DNA of 64,000 bases. Source: Peronospora farinosa (taxonomy: Eukaryota > Oomycota > Peronosporomycetes > Peronosporales > Peronosporaceae). The notes beneath the pieces are model-generated. The model worked only from the letters and a program-made list of their open reading frames with translations, was not told where the DNA came from and ran no database searches. A program made the translations under genes and the position numbers. This document shows, piece by piece, positions 10,478 through 21,398 of the stretch (positions within the stretch are counted from its first letter, which is position 1; each line of letters starts with the position of its first letter). The DNA is taken from assembly GCA_947646735.1 (NCBI GenBank), contig CANTFK010000962.1, positions 62,001 through 126,000 on the forward strand, given 5' to 3'.

Positions 10478-10702
10478 GTTAGCAAATGAGAATAATGTAC
10501 GAGACGGACTAATGTGAAGGAAGACTCTGTGTTTCATACTTTTTTAGATGTTATAGTAGTCTTAAGACGTAGATGCAAGTAGGAACTCCCACAATAGAGC
10601 GAGATTACGACGACAGGGACGGATAGATAGTTAGATTCTGTTCTTGTTTCAGCCCCGCATCTCTTTCCACTTGCAAGTTTATTTGTGTCCTGAACGTAGT
10701 CA

Positions 10703-11050
10703 TCACGATAACGTCCTCGAGACGCGTGCTGATTGAGTATAGAACGCCGCAGACTTGCAGTCGAGCGAACAAAAGCCCGCATAGCGACTAGTACCAGCTA
10801 CAAAACTACGAGTGCACATTCCACACTGTTTCCAATGGGCACTGCCTTCACTAACAGCTTTTCGTCGACCTTCCAGTTCTTCACGACTCATAGCCGTCGT
10901 AGCAAATGTACTACAAAGTTCCGAACGGGTCGTTGAGCGTTTACTGGCACCTGCTAGAGCCACAGGCTCAAGCTGTTGAGCCTCTTCCTGTTTCACATCA
11001 CGTCCTCGGAGTTTACGTAAAAGCGTTCGAGTCGAATCACGAAGTCCCAT
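10703..11050 (-). CDS. Small FCS-like zinc-finger protein (115 aa)
   Basis: ATG at 11050; one exon. The N-terminal 75 residues are basic and polar. Near the C-terminus WKQCGMCTRSF ... GFCSLDCKSAAF gives C-x2-C ... C-x3-C spacing, like plant FLZ (FCS-like zinc finger) or other treble-clef fingers. The role is unknown; such fingers usually bind protein partners. The gene lies tail-to-tail with the RING gene, about 225 bp apart. Confidence 0.55.
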   Translation of the reverse strand: MGLRDSTRTLLRKLRGRDVKQEEAQQLEPVALAGASKRSTTRSELCSTFATTAMSREELEGRRKAVSEGSAHWKQCGMCTRSFVAGTSRYAGFCSLDCKSAAFYTQSARVSRTLS

Positions 11051-11246
11051 TAAAAACGCTTTTGATTTTCTTGTGCTTGGAGAGAGTCAAATTTAGAAAT
11101 ACAGAGGGAACGAATCGAGGTTCTGCTTGACGGAATTGAACTTTTCTCTTTGATGGGGAGTTGGTAGTGGTTTTTTTATTAAGAGAGAGAAAAAGGGCAA
11201 GGACAGGCTTTTGACTTTTCGAGTTGCTAGTAAAAAAATAAATAAA

Positions 11247-11516
11247 ATGGCGATTGAAGGCTTTCGATGTTGGAAGAATCGAGCAGTAGGAGGTAAGCGA
11301 CAGACAGTCAAGAGGTAACGGTCTTTTTTCTTTTTTTTTTAAATAATGAGACGGTTCTTGTAAGTCAATCTTTGTGGTTCATCGGCGTTGTCAGGATACC
11401 AGATGGCTACAATAAGCGACACATTGGTTTACAAAAAACCTTCTGATTTCCCCGAATGTATATTGAACCTTTTACTTAACAAAAAACATAAATTCTTTTG
11501 TAAGCGAGGCGTTTAA
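11247..11516 (+). CDS. Possible tiny two-exon gene (55 aa), unrecognised
   Basis: ATG at 11247 (context AAAATGG). Exon 11247..11292 ends at a strong GTAAGC donor. Exon 11395..11516 begins after TTGTCAG, continues in phase (VGGYQMATISDTLVYKK) and ends at TAA. The 102-nt intron has consensus ends. There is no recognised family, and the C-terminal Lys/Asn/Phe-rich end looks less protein-like, so this may be a 5' leader or chance. Confidence 0.25.
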
Positions 11517-11703
11517 TTTACTTAAGTAACAAATCAAATCAGCCTAAAACAACGTATGTAGCTCGCTATCCGGATAAAAACTCGTCCTACTTTTGACATG
11601 TACCCCATATACGGTACAATTACGACTCTTTCGAGCTAAATCTCAGCCAGTCATAGAGACGACATTTTCGTATTGGAGCTCTTTGGACCTGATTTACATC
11701 ATA

Positions 11704-14700
11704 ATGGTACAAACTTTTGCTGCGTCTCGTTCTTTACCTGAACGCATTTCATTCCCCGATGAAGAAATAAAAATTCTAGACCTTTGGGACAAAGCAGACG
11801 CTTTTCAACAATCATTGAAACTCTCAAAAGATCGTCCACCTTTTACTTTTTACGATGGTCCACCTTTTGCCACAGGATTGCCACATCATGGTCATATTTT
11901 AGCAGGTACTATCAAGGACACTGTCACACGTTATGCTCATCAAACGGGTCATTATGTAGAACGTCGATTTGGGTGGGATTGTCATGGGCTTCCCGTAGAA
12001 AACGAGATAAATAAAAAATTAGGCGTTACGACAAAGGAACAGGTTTTTGAAATGGGTATTGACAAATACAATGCTGAATGTCGCAGTATTGTACAACGTT
12101 ATACAAGTGAATGGGAACGAGTGGTTCAACGCATTGGTCGCTGGATTGATTGCAAGAACGACTACAAGACGATGGAGCCCTGGTACATGGAGTCAGTCTG
12201 GAACGTCTTTCGGACAATTTATGAAAAGGATCTTGTCTACCGTGGCTATAAGATCCTTCCTTATTCAACGGCTTGTACTACATCGCTTTCGAACTTTGAA
12301 GCTAATTTGGACTACCGTGATACACCCGATCCGTCGGTGATTGTCAACTTTCCTCTTGTCGAGGACCCAGAGATTGCTCTATTGGCATGGACGACGACTC
12401 CCTGGACACTACCTTCTAACTTGGCACTGTGTGTTAACGAAGCTTTTGACTACGTCAAGATCAAGGATCTAAAGACTGACAAGATCTATATTTTGAGTGA
12501 AGCTCGTCTGTGCCAAGTCTACCCAAAGATGACCAAGAAGGGCTACAAGGGAGGTGAGTTTGAGATATTGGAAAAGTTCAAGGGAGCGACACTTGTCGGC
12601 AAGAAGTATGTACCGCTCTTTGACTCGTTCAAGGACTGGCCGAATGCTTTCCGCGTGCTCTCGGACAACTATGTGTCTGATTCTGGCGGTACTGGTATCG
12701 TGCACCAAGCTCCAACCTTTGGTGAAGACGATTACCGCGTCTGCGTACGTGAAGGCGTGGCTGACAAGTTTACATTGCCGGACCCGCTTGACGATAACGG
12801 TATCTTTACGGACGCGGTGCCGCTCGTCAAGGGCCTGCACGTGAAAAAGGCGGATGACGTTATTTGTCAGGACCTGAAGAACCGCGGCCGTCTCGTGTCC
12901 AAGGGTACGGAGGTGCATAGCTACCCATTCTGCTACCGTTCAGGCACTCCGTTAATTTACCGTGCTATCCCTGGTTGGTTCGTCAACGTGGAACGAATCC
13001 GCGATCGCATTGTAGCCAACAACAAGCTCACGCACTGGGTGCCGAGCTTTGTGCAGGAGAAACGCTTCCACAACTGGCTCGTGGACGGTAAAGACTGGAA
13101 TGTTTCGCGCGGCCGCTTCTGGGGCACACCGCTGCCGTTATGGGTGAGCGACGACTACGAAGAGGTGGTGTGTGTGGGATCGATTGCCGAGCTTGAGGAG
13201 TTGACGGGTGAGAAAGTGACGGACTTGCACCGCGAATTCATTGACCACCTGACGATTCCGTCGAAACAGGGTAAGGGTGTGCTTCGCCGTGTGCCCGAGG
13301 TTTTTGACTGCTGGTTTGAAAGTGGCTCCATGCCTTACGCGCAGCAGCATTACCCATTCGAGAACAAGGAGAAATTTGAGGCCACCTTCCCGGCTGATTT
13401 CGTGGCTGAGGGTCTCGACCAGACTCGTGGTTGGTTCTACACCCTCATGGTGCTGTCGACGGCACTGTTCGACAAGCCGGCCTTCAAAAACCTGATTGTC
13501 AACGGTCTTGTGCTGGCTGAAGATGGCCGCAAGATGAGTAAGAGTCTCAAGAACTTTACGGACCCCGATGAGATCCTGCAGAAGTACGGTGCTGATGCCC
13601 TTCGTCTTTACCTAATCAACTCGCCTGTGGTGCGTGCCGAACCTCTGAAGTTCCAGGCCTCGGGTGTGCTTGGTGTTGTTCGCGAGATCTTCCTGCCGTG
13701 GTTTAACTCGGCTCGATTCTTTGCACAACAGGCTACTCGTCTGCAGCTGGAAACGGGTGTTGCATTTGTGCCCGACCGTGCAGCGGCTCTAGCTTCAACG
13801 AACGTGATGGACGCGTGGATCATTGCTGCCCTGCACAACCTCATCAAGTTTGTGCATGAAGAGATGAAGGCTTACCGTCTGTACACGGTGGTGCCGCGTC
13901 TGGTGAGCTTTATCGGCCAGCTTACAAACTGGTACGTGCGTCTTAATCGCCTTCGCCTTAAAGGCAGTGCCAGCAGCGCTGAAGCCGCCGTGGCCCTCTC
14001 AGCGCTGTACGAGGTGGAGTACAACCTTGCCAAGCTTATGGCTCCCTTCACGCCGTTCTTTACGGAGTACATGTACCAGTTCTTGCGTCAGTTCCACCCG
14101 AACGTTGTGAATGGTGCTGGTAAGGACCTAGCTGAGGACGCCGATGGCGTGTCTCCCAGTGTACACTTTCTCATGCTGCCAGACTTTGATGCCAGCCGCG
14201 TGGATGAGGAGGTGGAGAAGCTCATGCAGAACCTGCAAAGCGTTGTCGAAATGGGTCGTGTTGTGCGCGAGCGCCGTGCGATTTCACTGAAAAATCCGGT
14301 GAAGAAGGTCATCGTGGTGTCGAGCAACCAGAAGGTGCTGAACGGTCTTCGTCGTCTGGAAACGTACCTGCACGATGAGCTAAACATGCGTGACCTTGAG
14401 TTCTCGACAGACGAGAAGGAGTGGTGCGTGCTGAAGGCCGAAGCCAATAGTCGTGCACTTGGTCGTCGTCTAGGCAAGGCTCTCTCGAGTGTGAAGAAGC
14501 AGATTGCGCAGATGACACACGACGATGTCGCTGCTTACGTCTTGAACGAAAGCGTGACCATTGATGGTCACGATCTGACTGGTGACGATTTGCTAGTAAA
14601 GCGTGAGTTCAAGGGTGACACGAAGATCTTCGAGGCCGATGTGTCGCCCGAGGGCAACCTCATGGTGATCATTGATACACGTGAGGACGAGCAGCTGAAG

Positions 14701-15234
14701 ATGCAGGGATGCGCACGTGAGGTGATCACCCGTGTACAGAAGCTGCGTAAGAAGGCTGGTCTGGTGGTACAGGACAAGATTCACGTGTACTTTGAGGAGA
14801 AGGGCGGTGAGAATGGCCCAATCTCGACGGCCATCCGTTCATTTCTGCCCATGATCGCCTCTACTTTGGGTACGACTCCTGCTCCACTGTCGCTGCAGCC
14901 TGCGCACAGCGTACCGATTGTGTCGGAGGAAGCTCAGTTTGCAGACTCGAGCATAAAGGTCGTCGTCGCTCGACCTGCTGTGCTCTTTGCTCCCACCGAA
15001 GTGCTCGCTAAGCACGAAGCGACTGTGCCGGTGGACCAGTTGACAGCTTACGTGGCTTCGATGAAGTACGAAGACGTAAAGGCTGCATTGGAATCAGCTG
15101 ACGCTTCGGTCACTGTGCGCAATGCTACTGCACAAGTGGCACTGAGAGCCAATATTGAAGTGTTTCTGGACGCAAAGGCATTGGCAAAGACGCTGGACAA
15201 ACAGGAGCTTTCGTGGTTGGCTGTGGACAAGTAA
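11704..15234 (+). CDS. ileS/IARS1: Isoleucyl-tRNA synthetase, cytosolic type
   Basis: One exon of 1,176 aa; the ATG at 11704 is the first true start (upstream in-frame codons lack ATG). It charges tRNA-Ile with isoleucine. The class I signature HIGH appears as PHHGH at residues 60-64, and KMSKS at about residue 610 (GRKMSKSLKNF). Between them lies the CP1 editing domain (TTPWTLPSNLAL; GTGIVHQAPTFGEDD). The anticodon-binding region holds WYVRLNRLRLKG, and a long eukaryotic C-terminal extension follows. Length matches eukaryotic cytosolic IleRS. Codon use is strongly GC3-rich in the central part, suggesting high expression. Confidence 0.97.
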   Translation: MVQTFAASRSLPERISFPDEEIKILDLWDKADAFQQSLKLSKDRPPFTFYDGPPFATGLPHHGHILAGTIKDTVTRYAHQTGHYVERRFGWDCHGLPVENEINKKLGVTTKEQVFEMGIDKYNAECRSIVQRYTSEWERVVQRIGRWIDCKNDYKTMEPWYMESVWNVFRTIYEKDLVYRGYKILPYSTACTTSLSNFEANLDYRDTPDPSVIVNFPLVEDPEIALLAWTTTPWTLPSNLALCVNEAFDYVKIKDLKTDKIYILSEARLCQVYPKMTKKGYKGGEFEILEKFKGATLVGKKYVPLFDSFKDWPNAFRVLSDNYVSDSGGTGIVHQAPTFGEDDYRVCVREGVADKFTLPDPLDDNGIFTDAVPLVKGLHVKKADDVICQDLKNRGRLVSKGTEVHSYPFCYRSGTPLIYRAIPGWFVNVERIRDRIVANNKLTHWVPSFVQEKRFHNWLVDGKDWNVSRGRFWGTPLPLWVSDDYEEVVCVGSIAELEELTGEKVTDLHREFIDHLTIPSKQGKGVLRRVPEVFDCWFESGSMPYAQQHYPFENKEKFEATFPADFVAEGLDQTRGWFYTLMVLSTALFDKPAFKNLIVNGLVLAEDGRKMSKSLKNFTDPDEILQKYGADALRLYLINSPVVRAEPLKFQASGVLGVVREIFLPWFNSARFFAQQATRLQLETGVAFVPDRAAALASTNVMDAWIIAALHNLIKFVHEEMKAYRLYTVVPRLVSFIGQLTNWYVRLNRLRLKGSASSAEAAVALSALYEVEYNLAKLMAPFTPFFTEYMYQFLRQFHPNVVNGAGKDLAEDADGVSPSVHFLMLPDFDASRVDEEVEKLMQNLQSVVEMGRVVRERRAISLKNPVKKVIVVSSNQKVLNGLRRLETYLHDELNMRDLEFSTDEKEWCVLKAEANSRALGRRLGKALSSVKKQIAQMTHDDVAAYVLNESVTIDGHDLTGDDLLVKREFKGDTKIFEADVSPEGNLMVIIDTREDEQLKMQGCAREVITRVQKLRKKAGLVVQDKIHVYFEEKGGENGPISTAIRSFLPMIASTLGTTPAPLSLQPAHSVPIVSEEAQFADSSIKVVVARPAVLFAPTEVLAKHEATVPVDQLTAYVASMKYEDVKAALESADASVTVRNATAQVALRANIEVFLDAKALAKTLDKQELSWLAVDK

Positions 15235-15534
15235 GCAAACAAAATGAAGCCATGGAGCTAGCTAGAAAACACAAGACGACACATTAATCTCCAGTAGATT
15301 ATAGTTCTACTCGTTACTAGTTATCACAACGAATTGAAAAGTACCTGGTCCCCATGACGCAGAAGTCTTGCAGCGATGACGACACGAATTGTCATCAGTA
15401 GAGGCCCTTGTGTTTACCAACGAACACTTTGGCCTGTGGACTCTTTTTTCTCATAACTTTAAACATAGACGGAGATATGGTATCATTTTAATGGGCATCT
15501 GTCCAAGCAGCAAACAATTTCATCTCTCTTATGT

Positions 15535-16464
15535 TCAGTAGTCAGCAAACGCATCAGCGTCTGTAGGTTCCGGTTCCGTCGCCGGGTTGAATCGGTGCGA
15601 CAGCCAGTCAAATGACACGAGCACAATGCCAAATTGAGGTGCAATGCGGCTCACACGTGGTCCCCATCCAGAAAAGAGTGCACTAGAGCCACCCTGTGCT
15701 GTCACTTGTCTGTACGTGTTCATAAAGCCCTTGACCGTAGCGTCACGTGATTGCATGCGTGTCTTGAGTAGATCCAAAGGTGTTGATAAGAATGCAGCAG
15801 GAATGCCAGCTGTTGAAGCTGCAAGCATTGACCAACCAAGAGAAGTTCCATCATGAACACCAAGCTGTGTCTTGGCCAGATCATAGAGTGTAAAGTATGT
15901 CGAAGCAAACATGACGTCACGAGCAAGACAAGCCGAGTAACCACGATAAAGACCTTGTCGTCCAAGGTCCCGAATGACTCCCAGTGGCTTTAAAGTGCTG
16001 TCTAATTGCATTCGAACCTTGACAACTTCAACTGGATTCATAACAATCGATTGCAAGACCCCAGAGACAGCAGCAGAGGTAAAAGAAGCCTTAAACTCAT
16101 TGGGTTTTTCAAAGAAACCCTTGACAAATTCACGCGTCGCTAAAGACACGGCCTTGTCTGGAATTGTACCCAAAAGTTGAGGCCCCAAGCCCTTGTAAAA
16201 GGAGCCAACTCCTTCTGTACGAAGGATCGTAGTTAGTGTCTGGATGGCGCTTGTAGCTACGCGGCTGTTCTGCATGCGTGTCTTGATGACGTCAACGGGG
16301 TACACGGTGACGATACCGGCCATACCGGCAGTTGCACCAATCCACATGTTCTGGAATAAACTCTGTTGGTTCGTCCGTGCTACTTTTGGAGCAGCTACTA
16401 AAAGCTCATGTGTCTTGTGTTGATGTAGCTGAGACATACTGGAGCTAGTGTCTATTTTTTCCAT
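15535..16464 (-). CDS. Mitochondrial carrier, aspartate/glutamate carrier-like (309 aa)
   Basis: One exon, ATG 16464. Three SLC25 repeats carry PVDVIKTRM, PVEVVKVRM and PLDLLKTRM (the PxD/ExxK/R signature). The sequence GLGPQLLGTIPDKA in repeat 1 and APQFGIVLVSFDWL in repeat 3 match the carrier half of aralar/citrin, which exchange aspartate and glutamate across the inner mitochondrial membrane. The N-terminal EF-hands of aralar are absent, so calcium control by that route is unlikely; a glutamate-only or related carrier is possible. It is convergent with IleRS, about 300 bp apart. Confidence 0.85.
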   Translation of the reverse strand: MEKIDTSSSMSQLHQHKTHELLVAAPKVARTNQQSLFQNMWIGATAGMAGIVTVYPVDVIKTRMQNSRVATSAIQTLTTILRTEGVGSFYKGLGPQLLGTIPDKAVSLATREFVKGFFEKPNEFKASFTSAAVSGVLQSIVMNPVEVVKVRMQLDSTLKPLGVIRDLGRQGLYRGYSACLARDVMFASTYFTLYDLAKTQLGVHDGTSLGWSMLAASTAGIPAAFLSTPLDLLKTRMQSRDATVKGFMNTYRQVTAQGGSSALFSGWGPRVSRIAPQFGIVLVSFDWLSHRFNPATEPEPTDADAFADY

Positions 16465-16734
16465 TTAATGTAAGAGGTTGAATTTTAGTTGGGGGTATTG
16501 ATTGAGGTTTTTTAGTAGTGAGTGCAAGGAGGCAAATTGAAAAGTGAGGGAAGATGGCGAGGTGCTTTTATCTCGTCCAGTGCGTCACGGATATTTGGTC
16601 CGTCTTTGTTCGGCATCTTCACTGTTCAGCAACTGAAGAGTGCATCCAATCAAAGCGACTGAATTTAGTCCAAAAAATGATTCGAATCAGCTAAAAAGAA
16701 CCCATATTATGGGTCCTGGTGACGTAAAAACCGG

Positions 16735-17050
16735 CAATTTAGTTCCGACCATCGTCGTCGGTATTGTGTACACTGGCACTCTTTGTGTCGTTGAAAGTGG
16801 ACGACAATGACGTGGCGACAATGACGTGGGATTGCCGTGTGTAACGTTGATGATAACAAGGATGGGAGTCTTCTAAACAATGGGCGGAAAGGCAAGTTCA
16901 TGATCCATATTCCAGATCATGAGCATGATGACTGTGTGGAGGTAATCTGCTGTCTCTGCGGATGTCGTTGCATCATTTGCATGCAGTATACATAAATAAT
17001 GAGTTAGGTTGAAGATGTAGAATATTGTAATGTAAGATTTCTACTTCATT
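16735..17050. repeat. Diverged direct repeat, copy 1
   Basis: This stretch matches 17475..17820 in order: TCGTCGTCGGT, GACGACAATGACG, GGCAAGTT, CCAGATCATGAGCATGA, GGATGTCGT, then an ATTGTAATGT tail. Copies are about 740 bp apart in the same orientation with many differences. No lasting ORF is shared, so it is probably noncoding or a decayed element. Confidence 0.6.
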
Positions 17051-17474
17051 TAATCAGAAGTATACGATGTGAAACGGTAGCACGCCAGTTCTTCGAAACG
17101 AAAGACCTTACAGATCATATACTACTGTACTGGTTCATGTCAATACTTTCTGTCAGTTTTTGCTGTAATGACGCCAAGGTGGAAAGTGCTGGGACTTATG
17201 AAAAGATAAGGCGAAATATCCACTGGCGTGTGTACTGCGATGCTACTATCCTATCCTAGCAACACCCCATCCATCAAGTTCTATCATACACCTGGCCATC
17301 CAGCAGCTTGAGGTGTCGAAGCGGATCGCCACATCCTCGACGTTTTTGTCAACGCTTGCTGCTGACTGGTAAGCACGCATTGCCAGCAACATATTTTCAT
17401 CACTGCCTAAGTCATGGCGAAATAAAGTCGGGGGCTTGATTGACATGATTTGCACCTCCAGTTGCTACTTTCCA

Positions 17475-17820
17475 TGTAATTATCACGACTATCGTCGTCG
17501 TTGTTGTCTATCCTATTGCTCCGATCCTTTCTTGTGGTATTGTAATTAACGACAATGACACAACTTGACGTCATTGGATTGCGTGTGACGTATACACAGT
17601 TGAACATGAATGTGAGATTGTAAACGCGGTGAATAGGCAAGTTTTGCATGCGTCATCGAATATCGTATCCAGATCATGAGCATGACGGCTGTTTATGGTA
17701 CAAAACTACCGCCTCTATGGGATGTCGTGCACTATTCTTGGAATGCATTATACACAAATATTAATTTAGCTAGTATGAATTATATTGTAATGTTCGTTTG
17801 TAAGATTCTATTGATACTTT
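17475..17820. repeat. Diverged direct repeat, copy 2
   Basis: Second copy of the 16735..17050 repeat. The best conserved part is ATCCAGATCATGAGCATGA at about 17670. It lies immediately upstream of the J-protein gene and may contribute to its promoter. Confidence 0.6.
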
Positions 17821-18026
17821 CGTTTTTGTAAATTTAAAAATTATGTCACTCAATTGAGACAAATCCATCTTTTTTAGACAGTGACACGATTCTCGGTGTA
17901 CTATTGGTAGTAAATGAACCAATCGCATACTTCATACACGCTGCTCCATCTCCTCGCTGTATTAAGTCACTAGCTCTTTTATCAACCACATACTGTATAG
18001 TCGACAAAGTCGAAAAAGTGTCCGTC

Positions 18027-19343
18027 ATGACCACGTCGGACTCGTCCCTGGGTGTTTTCATGCAGATGTTTATTGTGTCACCCACTATCTCTTGGATTCT
18101 AAAACCTGGCCGCTACTCAAAGCGTCGTGGCTTGATCTACGCCGTTTCTGCTCTCGTCGCTATTGCTGCCATCACAATCGTGCGAACTGTCCATATTGTG
18201 TCTATGTATATAAGAACTCGTTCATTAATATCCTTTCTATCATGATGATTTTTTTCGAAAGGGTATGGACGTCTATGACCAAAAAGAGAATTTCTATTAT
18301 ATGGTGGGTATCGGGCGTGACGCGTCATTTGCGGACATCAAGCGCGCGTTCCGTCAACGTTCCGTAGAACTTCATCCGGATAAAAACCCATCCCCTACTG
18401 CCACGGAAGAATTTAATCGTCTTCGATTGGCCTTTGACGTACGTTTAAACGGTTTTACTTTTGAGATCGTGGGCGAATAAACAATACTGATATATAGATA
18501 CACATCTGGCTTATGCAACTCGTTGTGAATATATCAGATTCTGGGAGATGCGAACAAGCGTCCACTATACGATGTATACGGTGAAAATGCAGTGGAAAAG
18601 GACCTATGGGTCATCCAAATTGAGACGCTCGCGGGCACGCTAACGTATTACGCCATGTGGGCGGTGCTGACGTTCATCATGACGCTCAGTGAAACGGCCC
18701 GTGACGCACGTGCGTGGTCTTTGGCTGCTGGTGTCCTCTGTTTTGTACTGGAGCTTAATTTCATCTATGGTGGTGCTCGTTTGCCGTCCTTTTTCTTTCC
18801 CATGATGACGATCCACGACTTTGTTGCAATCATGCATACGGCGTTCCCACTTTTTATGAACGGATGTCGTGCAATTGGTGGATATTTTCACTATGACGTG
18901 GCTCAAGAGAATTTGAAATTAAGTGTCGAGTTACTTAAAAGTAATCAGGTACGTCGTAGTTATTATGGACCATTACATAATGGTACAATGTTGACAGAAT
19001 GTTACCAATTGGTATGTACTGGGCTGAATATGAGCAGGCTCTTTTGCTGAGCATGCGTCAATTGCAAGGAGAAGTTGCCTCGTCTTCCCGTCGCCGCCCG
19101 GAGGTTGTGAAGGACGAGACAATTGCTGCTGCTGCGAGGAGACGCTTGAAAATGGAAAAACATCCGGTTGTTTCGTTAGGTGCTGCCCTCACACCCGATG
19201 AAAGAGCTGCTGCACTTGAAGAACTTCGTGATATTGCAATTCCAGAGCCTCAAGTAGAGAATAAAGGCAATGGGTTAGGAATTCCACGATGGGTGTGGGC
19301 TGTCGCTACTTACTTTGCGCTCAACTACCTGTTCAGCAATTAG
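18027..19343 (+). CDS. Membrane-anchored DnaJ (Hsp40) protein
   Basis: Exons 18027..18197, 18262..18438, 18538..18948 and 19038..19343 give 354 aa. An N-terminal membrane helix (RGLIYAVSALVAIAAITIV) precedes a J domain at residues 67-125: FYYMVGIGRDASFADIKRAF, the HPD motif at 95-97, and LGDANKRPLYDVYGE. At least three more hydrophobic segments follow, then a charged tail and a C-terminal membrane segment (WVWAVATYFALNYLF). It would recruit Hsp70 to a membrane (ER or mitochondrial; not resolved). The last intron could use CAG or TGAG as acceptor, differing by one residue. ORF starts upstream of 18027 lack ATG. Confidence 0.85.
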
Positions 19344-19843
19344 AGGACTCACTCGGAACAAGTGTGGGTGTGTGTGCGTGCGAACAAAGAGGAAGTCATT
19401 GGAATTCTATTTCGAGTACGTGTGTGCATTCGTATCACTCGTAGCAGACCGACCTGCGTTGATAATGGAATTTTGCCACATGGTGCTTTGCTCGACTAAA
19501 AATGCAGTTACCAGAATTGATGGATCTAAGACGAGATGCAAACATCAACATCAGTACGTGATACAGCTTTTTGAAGATGGTAGCTGCTCTATTGGGTGCG
19601 TGATGTTCTGTTCGACGTCTTGGGACTTGATATCTCAATTTGTTATGTTGTATGAACACTGCTTCGCTACAATGGTAAAGTGGTGACTTGTCAAGCTTTA
19701 GGTGATGGTGCATGCAAAATGAAGACCCAACAAGACGTTTTTACTACATATTTACGTTCATTGTCTTCCATTCTCGCGTGCGATGCAATTCTGTATGACC
19801 ACCATCTTCTCCTCTGTCAGTTCCAAGTGAGATTCCGGTGATC
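19344..19843. other. Intergenic, no gene seen
   Basis: This lies between the convergent 3' ends of the J-protein and serine racemase genes. Short ORFs have no family resemblance and no supported splice signals. Confidence 0.5.
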
Positions 19844-21232
19844 TCACCATGGCAGTTTTTCGAGGTCCACGTTACCACCTGAGAACACGATGCCCACATT
19901 ATTAATCCCTGCTGACAGCTTGTTTGCAAGGACAGCCGCCGTTGCTACTGCACCACTAGGTTCCACAACCTGTCACGCATTAGCCCAAGTGAGTCATTTC
20001 CTACCGCAGGTCTTTGATCGATGAATGTCCAGCTCCAATTCCTACCAGCTTCATACGCTCCCAGATCAACTTCATGGCCGACACAATCTCGTCGTCTGAA
20101 ACAAGCAAGATATCGTCCACAAAGTCACGCACGATGGGCCAATTGTTGTCGCCTGGTTCAAGCAATCGCAAGGACGTTCGTTAGTCGGTGTGGTCTCGCA
20201 TTCATCCAACGCCAGCGTTTCAATACCCAGTGTCGTCCGAAGGCCATCAGCCACCGTGTTGACAGGACTAGTATGACCCATAAGCTGACGCTTTTGAAAG
20301 CAATTGTAGGCGTCAGCTGCTCCAGTGGGCTCCACTGCAAAAACTTTGATACCAGGCTGGACAGACTGCGTTCAATGCCATCACAGTCAGCAACAAGCAG
20401 CAACAAGCAGCTCCAACATGTAGCTTCATCACCCCCAGCTTATTTCTCAATCAGACATACCTTTGCAGCCATGGCAACACCCGAGCAAAGACCAGCACCT
20501 CCAATAGGCACAATGATAGCGTCCAGCGTCACGCCATACTCATGCTTCACTTGGTCCAATAGCTCCAGTGCGACTGTACCTTGACCGCTCATGACGTCCG
20601 GATCATTGGACGAATGCACAAAGTGAGCACCAGTAGCTTCTACCATCTCGTCGGCAGCTTGTTGACGAGCTTCGTTGGTTGGTGCACACAGCACCACTTG
20701 AGCACCGTAGCTTTGAACGGCATTTTGCTTTACACTTGGTGCATTGTTCGGCTGATCCCGAGCGTCAGTACTTCTACATCAATCGAGCAAACGTATCACG
20801 AACATTCGTACCATGATGATCACAGCTTTGCAATCAGCATCTCTTGCTGCTAGAGCTAATGCTTGAGCGTGATTTCCACTCGAATGGGTAACGAATATCG
20901 TGTCTCTCTCCTCCCTCTTCTCCTTCTTCTCCTGTAGAAATTTCTTGACGGCATTCAACGCACCGCGATATTTGAATGCTCCTACCTTTTGAAGGTTTTC
21001 ACACTGCTCACAACACTCAATTAGCCACCACGTGCTTCCAGTAGAAATGATTGAATCAGTTAGTGGATACCTTGAAGAACAAACACTTTGAGTCTCCGTT
21101 CCCTGCAGCAGTAGCCATAGCATCAAGTGAATGACTCGTGAGCACAGGCGTGCGATGCACGAAGCCACTGATCCGCTTAGCAGCAGCCTCTACATCGGCC
21201 AGTGAAATAGCGTAGTCGGTTGTCGAGGACAT
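19844..21232 (-). CDS. Serine racemase / threonine dehydratase-like PLP enzyme
   Basis: Six exons (21071..21232, 20812..21003, 20461..20751, 20227..20356, 20046..20152, 19844..19969) join in phase to 335 aa, close to human serine racemase (340 aa). The PLP lysine is K65 in GAFKYRGA. SSGNHAQA (95-102) is the substrate loop. VPIGGAGLCSG is the phosphate-binding glycine loop, with an Ala where many members have Gly. NNWPIVRDFVDD, WERMKLVVEPSGAV and FSGGNVDL are family hallmarks. It converts L-Ser to D-Ser and/or deaminates Ser/Thr; the balance cannot be read here. Introns are 60-104 nt. Many reading-frame changes between exons make the gene look broken without splicing. Confidence 0.92.
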
Positions 21233-21288
21233 TGAGACGGATTTGTGCTGAAGACAAAAGAGAGAATGCGTAGACAATTGCTAGCAAT

Positions 21289-21292
<4 letters not shown>

Positions 21293-21322
<30 letters not shown>
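21293..21322. repeat. (GA)n microsatellite
   Basis: An uninterrupted AG/GA run in the 5' region of the serine racemase gene, upstream of its ATG. On the transcript side it is a CT-rich leader tract. Confidence 0.85.
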
Positions 21323-21324
<2 letters not shown>

Positions 21325-21398
21325 GTTGGACAACGACATGTAGTCTAGAAAGAAGAAGGCACGAGTTACTTTACTGGCGAGAGTGGGAGCCACCGAGT

